From contig BNZI01000002.1 in the NCBI GenBank assembly GCA_026000945.1, positions 62,001 through 126,000 on the forward strand: a DNA stretch of 64,000 nt, given 5' to 3'. The position numbers and the translations under genes were made by a program. Shown here one piece after another: positions 8,785 through 17,765 of the stretch (position 1 is its first letter; every line of letters begins with the position of its first letter). The notes under the pieces were generated by a model. The model did no database searches and was not told the origin of the DNA. It saw only the letters and a program-made list of their open reading frames with translations. This DNA is from Clostridia bacterium (GTDB taxonomy: Bacteria; Bacillota; Clostridia; Lachnospirales; Lachnospiraceae).

Positions 8785-10770
8785 TTGAAAAAATTCCTCT
8801 TAAAAAGTGAATACCAGCCTACAGGCGACCAACCACAGGCGATAGATGCCTTATCCAAAGGTTTTTTAGAAGGGAACCAAGTGCAGACTTTACTAGGGGT
8901 AACTGGTTCGGGAAAAACCTTTACTATGGCAAATATTATCCAAAAATTGCAGAAACCTACCTTAATCATTGCCCATAATAAAACGTTGGCAGCCCAATTA
9001 TATAGTGAGTTTAAAGAATTTTTTCCAGAAAATGCTGTAGAGTATTTTGTTAGTTATTATGATTACTATCAACCGGAAGCTTATGTACCGTCTACAGACA
9101 CTTATATTGAAAAAGATTCGGCAATTAATGATGAAATTGATAAATTACGGCATTCCGCTACGGCATCTTTGTCTGAAAGAAAAGATGTGATTATTGTGGC
9201 ATCGGTTTCGTGTATTTATGGTTTGGGAAGTCCGATAGATTACCAAGAAATGGTTGTTTCTATTCGTCCAGGTATGCAGCAAGAACGGGATGAAGTAATC
9301 CGAAAACTGATTAACATGCAATATAACCGCAATGATATGGACTTTAAACGGGGAACTTTTCGGGTAAAAGGAGATGTTTTAGAAATTTTTCCTGCTTATG
9401 CAGAAACGTTTGCTTTGCGTGTAGAATTTTTTGGTGATGAAGTGGAGCGGATAGCGGAAATTGATACTTTGACTGGAGAAGTAAAAGCCTTTTTAGAACA
9501 CGCTGTTGTGTTTCCTGCTTCCCATTATGTAGTAGCTCCGGAAAAAATGAAAGCGGCGATTTCTACGATTGAAGCTGAATTAGAAGAAAGAGTAGCTTAT
9601 TTTAGACAGGAAGATAAGTTATTAGAAGCGCAGAGGATTTCAGAGCGAACAAATTTTGATATAGAAATGATGAGGGAAACAGGATTTTGTTCTGGAATAG
9701 AAAATTATTCTAGGCATTTAACAGCCTCCCTAGAGGGAGAGCCTTCTTTTACACTTATTGATTATTTTCCAAAAGATTTTTTGATGATGATTGATGAGTC
9801 TCATATTACTTTGCCGCAAATTCGAGGAATGTATGCGGGAGATCGTTCAAGAAAACAAACTTTAGTAGATTTTGGTTTTCGTTTACCTTCGGCATTGGAC
9901 AATCGTCCGCTTAATTTTGGAGAATTTGAAGAGAAAATTGCCCAAATGCTTTGTGTATCCGCTACGCCCGGACCTTATGAAGCAGAGCATGAATTATTTC
10001 GAGCGGAGCAGATCATCAGGCCTACAGGTCTTTTAGATCCCCGAATTGAAGTACGTCCGGTTCAAGGTCAAATTGATGATTTGATCGGGGAAGTAAATAA
10101 AGAAGTTTCTCAACATAATAAAATCTTGATTACCACACTGACAAAGCGTATGGCAGAGGATTTGACCGACTATATGAAAGAAGTGGGTATACGGGTAAGG
10201 TATTTGCATTCAGATATTGATGCTTTAGAGCGCTCGGAAATCATTCGAGAAATGCGTTTGGATATTTTTGATGTTTTAGTGGGAATTAACTTACTGCGAG
10301 AAGGCTTAGATATTCCAGAAATTACTTTAGTGGCAATTTTAGATGCAGATAAGGAAGGTTTTTTACGTTCGGAGACTTCTCTCATTCAAACAGTGGGAAG
10401 GGCTGCACGAAATGCGGATGGCCATGTCATCATGTATGCGGATAAAATTACAGATTCGATGAAAAAAGCGATAGGAGAAACAGATAGAAGACGGACCTTA
10501 CAGGAAAAATATAACTTGGCGCATGGTATTACTCCACAAACGATTAAAAAAGCAGTTAGAGATGTCATCCGCATTTCTAAAGCAGCAGTAAAAGCAGAAA
10601 GTGGAGAAGAAAAAGAGTTAGAGTCTATGTCGCTTAAGGAATTAAAAGCTTACCATAAAGAAGTGCAAAAGAAAATGAACGCAGCAGCAGCGGAGTTAAA
10701 TTTTGAATTAGCAGCACAATTGAGAGATAAATTGATTGCTGTAAAAAAAGAAATACAGGAAATGGAATAG
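8785..10770 (+). CDS. uvrB: Excinuclease ABC subunit B
   Basis: UvrB is the damage-verifying helicase-like subunit of nucleotide excision repair and works with UvrA and UvrC. The 661 residues are the normal length. The Walker A motif GVTGSGKT is at 38-45, the beta-hairpin region [21 protein letters not shown] follows, then the helicase motifs [13 protein letters not shown] and [13 protein letters not shown]-terminal UVR domain ([14 protein letters not shown]) provides UvrC contact. A TTG start is used, since it gives the canonical N-terminus and GGAAAGGAAA lies upstream; no closer ATG fits. uvrA is not adjacent, unlike the common uvrBA arrangement, and no LexA box (GAACNNNNGTTC) was recognised. 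Confidence 0.96.
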   Translation: MKKFLLKSEYQPTGDQPQAIDALSKGFLEGNQVQTLLGVTGSGKTFTMANIIQKLQKPTLIIAHNKTLAAQLYSEFKEFFPENAVEYFVSYYDYYQPEAYVPSTDTYIEKDSAINDEIDKLRHSATASLSERKDVIIVASVSCIYGLGSPIDYQEMVVSIRPGMQQERDEVIRKLINMQYNRNDMDFKRGTFRVKGDVLEIFPAYAETFALRVEFFGDEVERIAEIDTLTGEVKAFLEHAVVFPASHYVVAPEKMKAAISTIEAELEERVAYFRQEDKLLEAQRISERTNFDIEMMRETGFCSGIENYSRHLTASLEGEPSFTLIDYFPKDFLMMIDESHITLPQIRGMYAGDRSRKQTLVDFGFRLPSALDNRPLNFGEFEEKIAQMLCVSATPGPYEAEHELFRAEQIIRPTGLLDPRIEVRPVQGQIDDLIGEVNKEVSQHNKILITTLTKRMAEDLTDYMKEVGIRVRYLHSDIDALERSEIIREMRLDIFDVLVGINLLREGLDIPEITLVAILDADKEGFLRSETSLIQTVGRAARNADGHVIMYADKITDSMKKAIGETDRRRTLQEKYNLAHGITPQTIKKAVRDVIRISKAAVKAESGEEKELESMSLKELKAYHKEVQKKMNAAAAELNFELAAQLRDKLIAVKKEIQEME

Positions 10771-10787
10771 ACTTATTCTAAGAAATA

Positions 10788-11010
10788 GGCTTAAGTATCT
10801 GTGAATGAGCAGAATGTTATGTATCATTTTTCTAAGAGCCTGCTTAAGTATTGAAAATTTTGTATATCCTTATTTCTCTTGTACGAAGAGGTGACGCAGG
10901 AATATGAAAAGTATTTTAAGCAATTTAGGCATCAAAGGAGAAAAATAGACCGAAAGTTGAACATTCTCACGTAATGAGATGCTTAAGCAAGTTCTCATAC
11001 AAAAAAGGTG
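10788..11010. repeat. Long hairpin repeat (R2) after uvrB
   Basis: CTTAAGTATCTGTGAATGAG near 10792 pairs imperfectly with CGTAATGAGATGCTTAAG near 10972; AGAATGTT and AACATTCT lie inside. The core retains GTACGAAGAGGTGACGCAGG and AGGAGAAAAATAGACC. It may serve as the 3' structure of uvrB mRNA. The rest of the gap to 11134 holds nothing recognisable. Confidence 0.55.
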
Positions 11011-11134
11011 ACCGGAATACTGGATGTAACTTGACAGCAGGATCTGTAACAGATTTTATACCTAAATGACTTTTGCACCACCAAATTTCTTTTGGGTATA
11101 AATGAGATCAACTAAAATAAAGAGATAAACTTAC

Positions 11135-11168
11135 TTGACAAAGATAAATGATAATGATAATCTATTTC
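11135..11168 (+). promoter_or_regulatory. Promoter overlapped by a Fur-box-like site
   Basis: TTGACA at 11135-11140 is a perfect -35 box. A 17-bp spacer leads to TAATCT (11158-11163), a weaker -10 box. GATAATGATAATCTATTTC (11150-11168) matches the 19-bp Fur consensus GATAATGATAATCATTATC at 16 positions, with the first half perfect. Iron-Fur would block this promoter, so iron-responsive repression is inferred. Confidence 0.6.
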
Positions 11169-11185
11169 AAAAAGGAGAATCATTC

Positions 11186-12637
11186 ATGAAAAAATCCATC
11201 CAAGTTTTTCTTTCTTTATTGTGTTCTATGTTTTTTATCCATGGCTGCACGACGCCAGCTTCAACAAGTCCAAAACAAGAAACTGTAGACTATGTTTATG
11301 GAACATTAGATTTACCTTATGCTGATTTTTATTATGGAGAATTGAACAATGTTCAGCCAAACAAAGGAAAACAAACGTTAGCGTCAAACAAAGAAGATCA
11401 GGTAAAAGAGGAAGGCTATCGGAAATTAGGGATGTACGATGCGGTAAGTTCGGTTACTTTAGATAAAGCTTCTTCGTTTGAACAGGTATTTTATGAAGAG
11501 CAAGAAGGAAAAATGAAGATTTTAGGAATCAAGGAAGTCAATGTAGCAATAGATCGTTCTCTTTATGAAGAAGCAAAGCAAGCTTTAGAAGAAGGAGGAA
11601 ATACAGACTTATTGATTTTGAAATGGATTCAAGATTGGAAAATTTCAGAAAGTAAACCACTTGAATATAAAGTGTTAAATTCTGATGGCGTATTTAGTCA
11701 AACAGTGGGAGAAAGCACAAAACCAGAAGGACTTCGCGCAAGTATTTCTACTTCTTCTACTTGGGGAAATTATGAAATCCTGATTGAAGGTTTGGAGAAT
11801 ATAGAAAATTTAGACTTAACAACAGAGAATCTTGCAGGAGCTATACTAGAAACTGATGATGGAAAAAAGTATGGCTTGGAACATTTGGATAATCTTTGGC
11901 TACGTCCGGAAGATATTGCTTTTTCCGTTCAAGAATTTAAAGAACCCCATGGAAATACACCTGCATATCAACGTTTTTCAGATATTCCCGGAAAAACTAT
12001 CAAAAAAATTACTTATTTATTGAATAATCAAGCAGATATTGAAATAGAAACAGATCTTTATTGTAAAAAAATGCTAGACAAAGAGCAGGGGATTACCATA
12101 CCTGAAACCATAGCCTTTGACCAAGCAGGCAGTATATTGGCGCTACAAAAAAATTTACCGCAAGATAGTCACTATTCTTTATCTTTAGTAAAAAAAAGTA
12201 ATGGGGAAGAGATAAAAGATTACACAGAAGAAGAACAGCAAGTCATTCTTGACCATTCCATAAAGGCAGGAAAATATACCTTAACTTGGTCAGATGATAC
12301 TTATGGAGATATTGGGCTTACCGTGCTTGTGGAATCAAAATTGCTGGATAGCGTTTTCTTTATTGCAGACAATCAAATTTCGCTTAGTCAAAATGAAGAA
12401 GAAGTATCTGTTACAGATTATCTTGCTGCTATTTCTAAAGTCACCATAAACCAAAAAGAAATAAAAAGCCGTAATTTAGCCACATTGTTGTTTGATTTGG
12501 ATGGTAAAATCCTATTTGATGCAGAATTGATAGACCGAGAGGGAAATGTCGAAGCAATTTTTGAAAAAAATAAGGAATACCATTTAGAACTAGAAGCTTT
12601 TGGTTTTCCTAGAATAAGCGGGAGTATCCAATCATGA
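11186..12637 (+). CDS. Lipoprotein with Tp47 (penicillin-binding) domain A-like region
   Basis: The ATG at 11186 follows AAAGGAG and gives a signal peptide with a lipobox ending FIHGC (Cys 21), so the 483-residue protein is probably membrane-anchored outside the cell. The segment VDYVYGTLDLPYADFYYGEL resembles domain A of Treponema Tp47. In Firmicutes that domain is often found in proteins next to flavin-binding redox proteins rather than in penicillin-binding proteins proper. The next gene overlaps by four bases and encodes such a flavin protein. Together with the Fur-box-like promoter, this suggests a part in iron handling or extracytoplasmic electron transfer. No catalytic residues are recognised, and the function is inferred from context. 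Confidence 0.7.
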   Translation: MKKSIQVFLSLLCSMFFIHGCTTPASTSPKQETVDYVYGTLDLPYADFYYGELNNVQPNKGKQTLASNKEDQVKEEGYRKLGMYDAVSSVTLDKASSFEQVFYEEQEGKMKILGIKEVNVAIDRSLYEEAKQALEEGGNTDLLILKWIQDWKISESKPLEYKVLNSDGVFSQTVGESTKPEGLRASISTSSTWGNYEILIEGLENIENLDLTTENLAGAILETDDGKKYGLEHLDNLWLRPEDIAFSVQEFKEPHGNTPAYQRFSDIPGKTIKKITYLLNNQADIEIETDLYCKKMLDKEQGITIPETIAFDQAGSILALQKNLPQDSHYSLSLVKKSNGEEIKDYTEEEQQVILDHSIKAGKYTLTWSDDTYGDIGLTVLVESKLLDSVFFIADNQISLSQNEEEVSVTDYLAAISKVTINQKEIKSRNLATLLFDLDGKILFDAELIDREGNVEAIFEKNKEYHLELEAFGFPRISGSIQS

Positions 12638-13848
12638 TGTTATTTTTTATTATTTTTTTGGTAGGAATTGCGATTTATTTTGCCGACGACATCTTGCGTC
12701 GGCACGCAAAAGCCATTTATCTGTTTAGTATTCTTTGTTCTTTCTGTGCTTTTTTGGTATTGGAAGATAAAATACCAGCTTTTCGCACAATACAGTATTT
12801 GGTACAGGAGCTTTTTGGGAAAGGAATTTTAGCTAGTGTTCTTTTTCTTTATGTAATGATTGCACCTGTTTTGTCAAAACAGTGGACACTGAGGAAAAAA
12901 ATTTACGGTTTACGGGCAAACTTAGCGATTATTGCTTCTTTTCTTATTTTTTCGCACAATTTATTTCAAAGCAGGAGAGTTGATCTAGTTGCCTTTTCTT
13001 TTGGGACAATTGACAGCTTTGTTTATCTTAGCTCTTTATGGATGGTTATTTTACTCATTCCATTAACGGTAACTTCTTTTGCGAGTATCCGCAAAAAAAT
13101 AGCAGTAAAACAATGGAAAAAAATTCAGAAACTATCCTACTTATTTTATACTTTATTTTATATCCACATTGTTTTGGTTTCTTGGGGACCTTTGCAGATG
13201 GGGAATACCGGAGCTATACAAAATTTAATCGTGTATACTTTTATTTTTGGTACTTATGCTTTATTTAGAATCGGAATCGTGATCCAAAACAAGTATAAAG
13301 AAATTTCACTTAAGCCTTATCTGGCAAGGAGTTTTTCGGGTTTTATTTGTCTATTATTTTTGGTATATTTAGCTTTATGTCATCAAACAGAAGCAAGTTA
13401 TGCAAGTATAGAAAGTCCTTCAAAAAACAGTACATTAACGATACAAGAAACACTTGAAGCGATCCCTTCTTCTCTTCAAGAAAGCGTACAATTGGAAACA
13501 CAGGGCAGCCAAGAATCTAAGCAAGATACAAAAAAATCTTCTGCTTTTTCTAAAGAAACAAAAGCAGAAGAGGGCGGTATATACAAAGATGGAACTTATC
13601 AGGGAAGTGCAAAAGGTTATCGTGGTAATATTGAAATTGAAGTAGAAATTCAAGGAGGAAAAATCAGTGATTTAAAGGTTCTTTCTTCACGAGAAGACCA
13701 AAAGTACTTTCAAAGAGCGTGGAATTACCTTAGTCAAAAAATTTTAGAGGGAAAAGAAACGGCGGAGCTAGATACAGTCAGCGGAGCAACGTATAGCTCA
13801 AAAGGTATTCGCAATGCTATTCAAAATGCTTTAGAACAAGCACAATAG
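12634..13848 (+). CDS. Ferric-reductase-like membrane protein with C-terminal FMN-binding domain
   Basis: The 404-residue protein begins with six or seven hydrophobic segments (to about residue 255) like ferric reductase/YedZ-type haem-binding membrane domains; His residues occur in TM segments (SHNLF, YIHIV). A low-complexity Ser/Glu/Lys linker follows. The end is an FMN_bind domain (GIYKDGTYQGSAKGY to the end) with DTVSGATYSS, in which Thr 386 fits the site of covalent flavinylation by ApbE. The protein would pass electrons from membrane carriers to an extracytoplasmic flavin. It overlaps the Tp47-like lipoprotein by four bases. A stem of GCCGACG and CGTCGGC (12683-12704) lies just inside the gene. 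No apbE is in the window. Confidence 0.8.
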   Translation: MMLFFIIFLVGIAIYFADDILRRHAKAIYLFSILCSFCAFLVLEDKIPAFRTIQYLVQELFGKGILASVLFLYVMIAPVLSKQWTLRKKIYGLRANLAIIASFLIFSHNLFQSRRVDLVAFSFGTIDSFVYLSSLWMVILLIPLTVTSFASIRKKIAVKQWKKIQKLSYLFYTLFYIHIVLVSWGPLQMGNTGAIQNLIVYTFIFGTYALFRIGIVIQNKYKEISLKPYLARSFSGFICLLFLVYLALCHQTEASYASIESPSKNSTLTIQETLEAIPSSLQESVQLETQGSQESKQDTKKSSAFSKETKAEEGGIYKDGTYQGSAKGYRGNIEIEVEIQGGKISDLKVLSSREDQKYFQRAWNYLSQKILEGKETAELDTVSGATYSSKGIRNAIQNALEQAQ

Positions 13849-14032
13849 TCATCAAGCAGTCGGATTTATATTTCTTCATATACCGTGGGAAACACAGAAA
13901 TCTACGCTTGAGGATTCCATGTAAGACTACCGGAGTTTAGATAGCAACAGAGTTGAAACAAGAATTTCCTGCATTTGGGTAGAGAGAGTGTCAACTCTAC
14001 AGCAATTTACGAAAATTGTTATCTTTATTAAG

Positions 14033-14080
14033 AGATGATTCATGACCTGTATCAAGTGATGAATCATCTTTTCTCATTTT
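14033..14080 (+). terminator. Terminator after the flavin protein gene
   Basis: AGATGATTCAT (14033-14043) and ATGAATCATCT (14059-14069) form an 11-bp stem with a 15-nt loop, followed by TTTCTCATTTT. The remainder of the gap 13849-14323 holds the R1 repeat and nothing else recognisable. Confidence 0.7.
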
Positions 14081-14180
14081 ATGTTGAAAATTTTACTTCA
14101 ATTTCAAGATTTCTCACAATGTGTAAGGCGATTTGCAAGATTTTTTACCTCTATTACAAGGATTCTTCATGCTATATTAT

Positions 14181-14300
14181 GATATAATAAACAAAAAACG
14201 TTTATTATATCGTTGATGCACACAATTTGATTAGGAAGATGGTGTGCAAAGCACACTCAAATTGGCGCGACCATGATTGACTTCGCAATCATGATATATT
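14181..14300 (+). repeat. R1 structured repeat, copy A
   Basis: It starts with GATATAATAA. Three hairpins follow: AAACGTTTATTATATC pairs back to the start; CAATTTGA/TCAAATTG encloses GTGC-aaa-GCAC; and CATGATTG-acttcg-CAATCATG ends the unit, followed by GATATATTA. Its right end lies 24 bp beyond the 3' end of the minus-strand gene next to it. Confidence 0.8.
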
Positions 14301-14323
14301 AGTGGCGATTAATCCTACTATGT

Positions 14324-16363
14324 TTAGCGTACAATAGCGTTCCAAGTGGAAGGACCGACGATGCCATCTGCACTTAGACCAAACAAATTCTGTGCGGCAA
14401 TGACAGCTGCCTGTGTACCCGGTCCAAATACTCCATCTTCTGATACACGAGGAATAGAAGAATATTGTGCTGCTAAGCGATTCAGATAAGTTTGTAAAAT
14501 ACGTACACTTTCTCCAGTAGAATTTAGGCGAAGTAAATAACCAGGATAAGCAGGAGCAGAAGGCATATCTTGTTGTTCACGGTAAGCGGAAATAATGGCT
14601 GCCCATGTAGCTGGTCCGATGATTCCATCAGCTGATAGACCGGCCAATCTTTGAAAAGCAGCTACTTGTGCCGCTGTAGCAGGACCAAAAATTCCATCAG
14701 CAGTTACCTTGGGAATGGAAGGATAATCATCAGCCAAAGCATTCAGATAACGTTGCATAAGCTCTACATCACTACCTTTGGAACCATTTTTCAACACTGT
14801 TCCAGGATAGGATGGATACGGATTCTGACCGCCACCATTGTTACCCCCGCCATTATTACCGCCACCTCCATTGTTGTCTCCTGAAGTAGGCAAGGATTGA
14901 TAAATTTCATAGAGTTTCCTCCATGTGGCAGGGCCAACAATTCCATCCGGAGTCAAACCAAATTCTTGCTGGAAAGCTTTTACTGCATTAGTCGTACTTG
15001 TGCTAAAAGAGCTATCTCGAATAACGGGAGGAATTGTTTGGTAAAATCCACCGATGGAATTTAATAAAAATTGTAACTGCGCAACATCTTGCCCCTTAGC
15101 ACCTTGCTGAATTACAGAAGTGGGAGGAGCTGCACCTTGATCAATCCATTCTCCCTCACTGCCTAATTCGGCAAGCTTCGTTACAGCAGTATATACATAA
15201 GATATTTTGTTCCATGTAGCTTGATCAACGACACCTGTTTGAGGTAGGTTGAAAATTTCTTGAAATTTTTTTACTGCTTCAATCATCGTTGGACCATATA
15301 TACCATCCGGGCTAAGCTGAGGTATAGCTGGATAATTGCTTCGGATACGGTTAAGATAATTTTGCATCTGCAAAACAGGAGCTCCAGAGTATCCATTTTG
15401 CAAATTATATCCGGGATAAGAACTTAAGATATCTGATATGTTATTTGTAGAAACTACCTCAAAGTTGTTTCCATAATAATATTGGAGAATTTGAAAAGCA
15501 TTTAAACCAGAGTTTGCTAAATCTACTGTTCCCCATTGCGAAAGCCCATTACATTTGGCTTGCTTACCATCACAGTAAGTTGTAAATAAAGGCTCTTTAA
15601 AACCAATTTGACGGACATATTGGTTAAAAATACGATCGACTATTTGAGAAATCGTATCTGGTATTGTCTGTCCTTCTACAAAGTATTGATCATAGGCAGT
15701 AGAGTTAGTAATATCAAAATTATATCCTTGAGAACGATACCATTCCGTATAGATACGATTTAAAGTAATACTGATAATCGCATAAATATTAGCTTCTACT
15801 GCAGCTTGCGGCCAAACCGGAGGAGGATAAATTTCACTAGATGCTACATTTTTAATATACTCCCGATAAGGTACGGTAATATTTTTGGCTGAAGAACTGG
15901 GTGTTCCCATATGCACAGTAACAGTTTCCGGGATAATGACATTATTTAAGGCACGGCCTCCAGATTTTGGACCAGTTTGCACTTCACCTTCTTCACCTAT
16001 TGGCAGAGTTTTTTTAGGTAAAGTCAATGTTTCTGACGCTGGAGAAGTACTGTTTTTTGGTTTAAGCGAAATAGGCTGAGTCGAATAGACTTGATCAAAT
16101 ACTTTCGCTCCAATGATGTTTTGTCCAACGTAGCCATTTTTGCTTACTTGGATATTGTACTCAGCATAAGCCTTGTCACCTGGAACTTCACCTTCTGCTT
16201 TATCGGGGGCGTAAAGCATAGCATATTCTGTTTCCCCTTCGTTATTTGTCGTCAATTCACCCAATACTTCACCCGACGGACTACTAATGATAACCTTTGC
16301 ACCAACTAAGGGTAAAGCACCGTTATAGTCACGGGTTTCAATTTTTAGATAACCATATCCCAT
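14324..16363 (-). CDS. SpoIID-like protein with carboxypeptidase-regulatory-like domain and peptidoglycan-binding repeats
   Basis: The start is set at 16363, where GGAGG stands six bases before ATG (MGYGYLKIETRD); an upstream in-frame ATG lacks such a site. The 679 residues hold an N-terminal beta domain (GAKVIISSPSGEVLGELTTN, like carboxypeptidase-regulatory domains). A SpoIID/LytB-like region of about 180 residues (VPYREYIKNVASSEIYPPPVW, YNFDITNSTAYDQ, CNGLSQWGTVDLANSG) follows, then four PG_binding_1 modules with the pattern DGIxGPxTxxAVxxFQ. A Gly/Asn linker separates modules two and three. There is no signal peptide, as is usual in many clostridial proteins of this build that act on spore cortex or cell wall. 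It is probably involved in spore or wall peptidoglycan; the exact activity is uncertain. Confidence 0.8.
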   Translation of the reverse strand: MGYGYLKIETRDYNGALPLVGAKVIISSPSGEVLGELTTNNEGETEYAMLYAPDKAEGEVPGDKAYAEYNIQVSKNGYVGQNIIGAKVFDQVYSTQPISLKPKNSTSPASETLTLPKKTLPIGEEGEVQTGPKSGGRALNNVIIPETVTVHMGTPSSSAKNITVPYREYIKNVASSEIYPPPVWPQAAVEANIYAIISITLNRIYTEWYRSQGYNFDITNSTAYDQYFVEGQTIPDTISQIVDRIFNQYVRQIGFKEPLFTTYCDGKQAKCNGLSQWGTVDLANSGLNAFQILQYYYGNNFEVVSTNNISDILSSYPGYNLQNGYSGAPVLQMQNYLNRIRSNYPAIPQLSPDGIYGPTMIEAVKKFQEIFNLPQTGVVDQATWNKISYVYTAVTKLAELGSEGEWIDQGAAPPTSVIQQGAKGQDVAQLQFLLNSIGGFYQTIPPVIRDSSFSTSTTNAVKAFQQEFGLTPDGIVGPATWRKLYEIYQSLPTSGDNNGGGGNNGGGNNGGGQNPYPSYPGTVLKNGSKGSDVELMQRYLNALADDYPSIPKVTADGIFGPATAAQVAAFQRLAGLSADGIIGPATWAAIISAYREQQDMPSAPAYPGYLLRLNSTGESVRILQTYLNRLAAQYSSIPRVSEDGVFGPGTQAAVIAAQNLFGLSADGIVGPSTWNAIVR

Positions 16364-16714
16364 AGAAAACCTCCTTAATTTTTGATTAATTTTAGTTCGC
16401 TTTATCCGATAAAAGGTATTTTGAATATTTTCCTCCATTTGTTTACGTTTCATCGACTGAAAAATCTATTGTTTGTTGATCATTGATTTCAATGATCAGT
16501 TTGTGTTGGCTCAGTCGAAAAACTTTTTTTCTGAAAAGTAATAGTAAGCAAACTACCTGTGAGAAAAGGAGTCTTTGATAGAATTAGGTAAATTCTGTAA
16601 TATAATATGTTGCAAAAACAAATATGTATGGACTTTTTTATTGGTAAGCTCATCTTGTAATTGATGGATTTTTTGCTATACTTAATGAAAAAACTCAGAA
16701 AAGCAAAGACTTGC

Positions 16715-16800
16715 TAAGAGCTTGTTTCATATCTCTGAATGATGAGAATTTAGTGTATCGTTTTTCTCCTACACGAAGAGATGACACAGGAATACGGGAA
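16715..16800. repeat. Left half of an R2 hairpin repeat
   Basis: AGAGCTTGTTTCATATCTCT followed by GAATGATGAGAATTTAGTG and CTACACGAAGAGATGACACAGGAATAC matches the first half of the R2 elements; the right arm is missing before rpiB. The rest of 16364-16714 shows no gene or clear signal. Confidence 0.5.
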
Positions 16801-16835
16801 GTAGTGATTTTGGTTAGCATAGAGAAAGGAAAAGA

Positions 16836-17282
16836 ATGATGAAATTAGCGATAGGAAATGACCATGCAGGTGTGGAGTTGAAAAAAGAAATCATGAAGCA
16901 TTTACAAGCTCGTGGGGTAGAAGTGCAAGATTTTGGCTGTCAGGAAACGACTTCGGTAGATTATCCCGTTTATGGAGAAAAGGTTGGCAGGGCAGTGGCT
17001 CAAGGAGGATTTGAAGGAGGGATATTGATTTGCGGCACAGGTGTAGGCATTTCTTTGGCAGCGAATCAAGTCAAAGGTATACGGGCCGTAGTATGCAGTG
17101 AGCCTTATACTGCCAAAATGTCGAAATTACATAACAACACAAATGTGCTTTGTTTTGGTGCAAGGGTCATTGGAGTAGATATGGCAAAAATGATTACCGA
17201 TACATGGCTAGATACGCAGTATGAAGGAGGAAGGCATCAAAAACGTTTAGATATGCTTGAACAGATTGAAGAAAGGAGATGA
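16836..17282 (+). CDS. rpiB: Ribose 5-phosphate isomerase B
   Basis: A 148-residue RpiB/LacAB-type sugar-phosphate isomerase of the pentose phosphate pathway. The N-terminal MKLAIGNDHAG, the conserved ILICGTGVGISLAANQ with the catalytic Cys, SEPYTAKMSKLHNNTNVLCFGARV and the C-terminal YEGGRHQKRLDML are all intact. Two adjacent ATG codons compete behind AAAGGAAAAG; the first is given. The gene stands alone with its own strong terminator. Allose-6-phosphate isomerase is the usual alternative for this family. Confidence 0.95.
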   Translation: MMKLAIGNDHAGVELKKEIMKHLQARGVEVQDFGCQETTSVDYPVYGEKVGRAVAQGGFEGGILICGTGVGISLAANQVKGIRAVVCSEPYTAKMSKLHNNTNVLCFGARVIGVDMAKMITDTWLDTQYEGGRHQKRLDMLEQIEERR

Positions 17283-17294
17283 CGATATCGTGAA

Positions 17295-17345
17295 TCAAAA
17301 GAAGTCTGCACATAAAAGACGAGTGCAGACTTCTTTTGATATTTA
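17295..17345 (+). terminator. Terminator of rpiB
   Basis: A perfect 17-bp inverted repeat (TCAAAAGAAGTCTGCAC at 17295-17311 and its complement at 17323-17339) with an 11-nt loop begins 12 bases after the rpiB stop. A short ATATTT follows. Confidence 0.75.
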
Positions 17346-17387
17346 AGACATAAAATTATTGAACAACAACGTTTTTATCAAGACATC

Positions 17388-17482
17388 ACAAGCAAGATTA
17401 GACAAAATTCAAAAAATTTTGATATTCAAACAAAATTAAATATGTTATTTATGGAAGCACCCATCAATGGTGCAAAGATTCT
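17388..17482 (+). pseudogene. Fragment duplicated from the small gene at 47220-47549
   Basis: From ACAAGCAAGATTAGAC to GGTGCAAAGATTCTT about 95 bp match 47310-47406 nearly base for base, including MEAPINGAK coding sequence. One base is lost in the A-run (frameshift), and neither the start nor the end of the parent gene is present. It is a non-functional relic. Confidence 0.8.
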
Positions 17483-17631
17483 TTTTTCTGAAAGATCTTT
17501 TTTACTAGGAACTCTTTGCATTTTCTTGCAATATACTCTGGGTCGTGTTGGTGAATATAATGTCCGTAATCCAATGAAATAAGTTTGGCATCTTCATCAT
17601 CAGCAAGATTTTGTTGAAGTATCTTATTCAT
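17464..17631 (-). pseudogene. Remnant of an alpha/beta hydrolase C-terminus
   Basis: A 55-codon open frame with ATG at 17631 and AAAGGA upstream encodes LDYGHYIHQHDPEYIARKCKEFL. This resembles the last helix of alpha/beta hydrolases around the catalytic His (GHYxHxxxPExxAxxxxxFL). The N-terminal three quarters of such an enzyme is missing. Its 3' end runs antisense into the duplicated fragment 17388-17482. It may be transcribed, but it cannot encode a whole hydrolase. Confidence 0.5.
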
Positions 17632-17765
17632 CACAACTGTCCTTTTTCCTTTATTTTAGAGCGATGCTTGATCAAGTTCGATTCTACTCTGATCAAGCAT
17701 ATGCCTTTTTGTTCTAAAAAATCAAATTTTATATTGATTTATAGTTACCACTGGATATAAATCAA

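Noticed and set aside
11135-11185. Upstream in-frame start of the Tp47-like lipoprotein
   Set aside because: It would overlap the promoter and Fur-like site and spoil the lipoprotein signal peptide; ATG 11186 has AAAGGAG.
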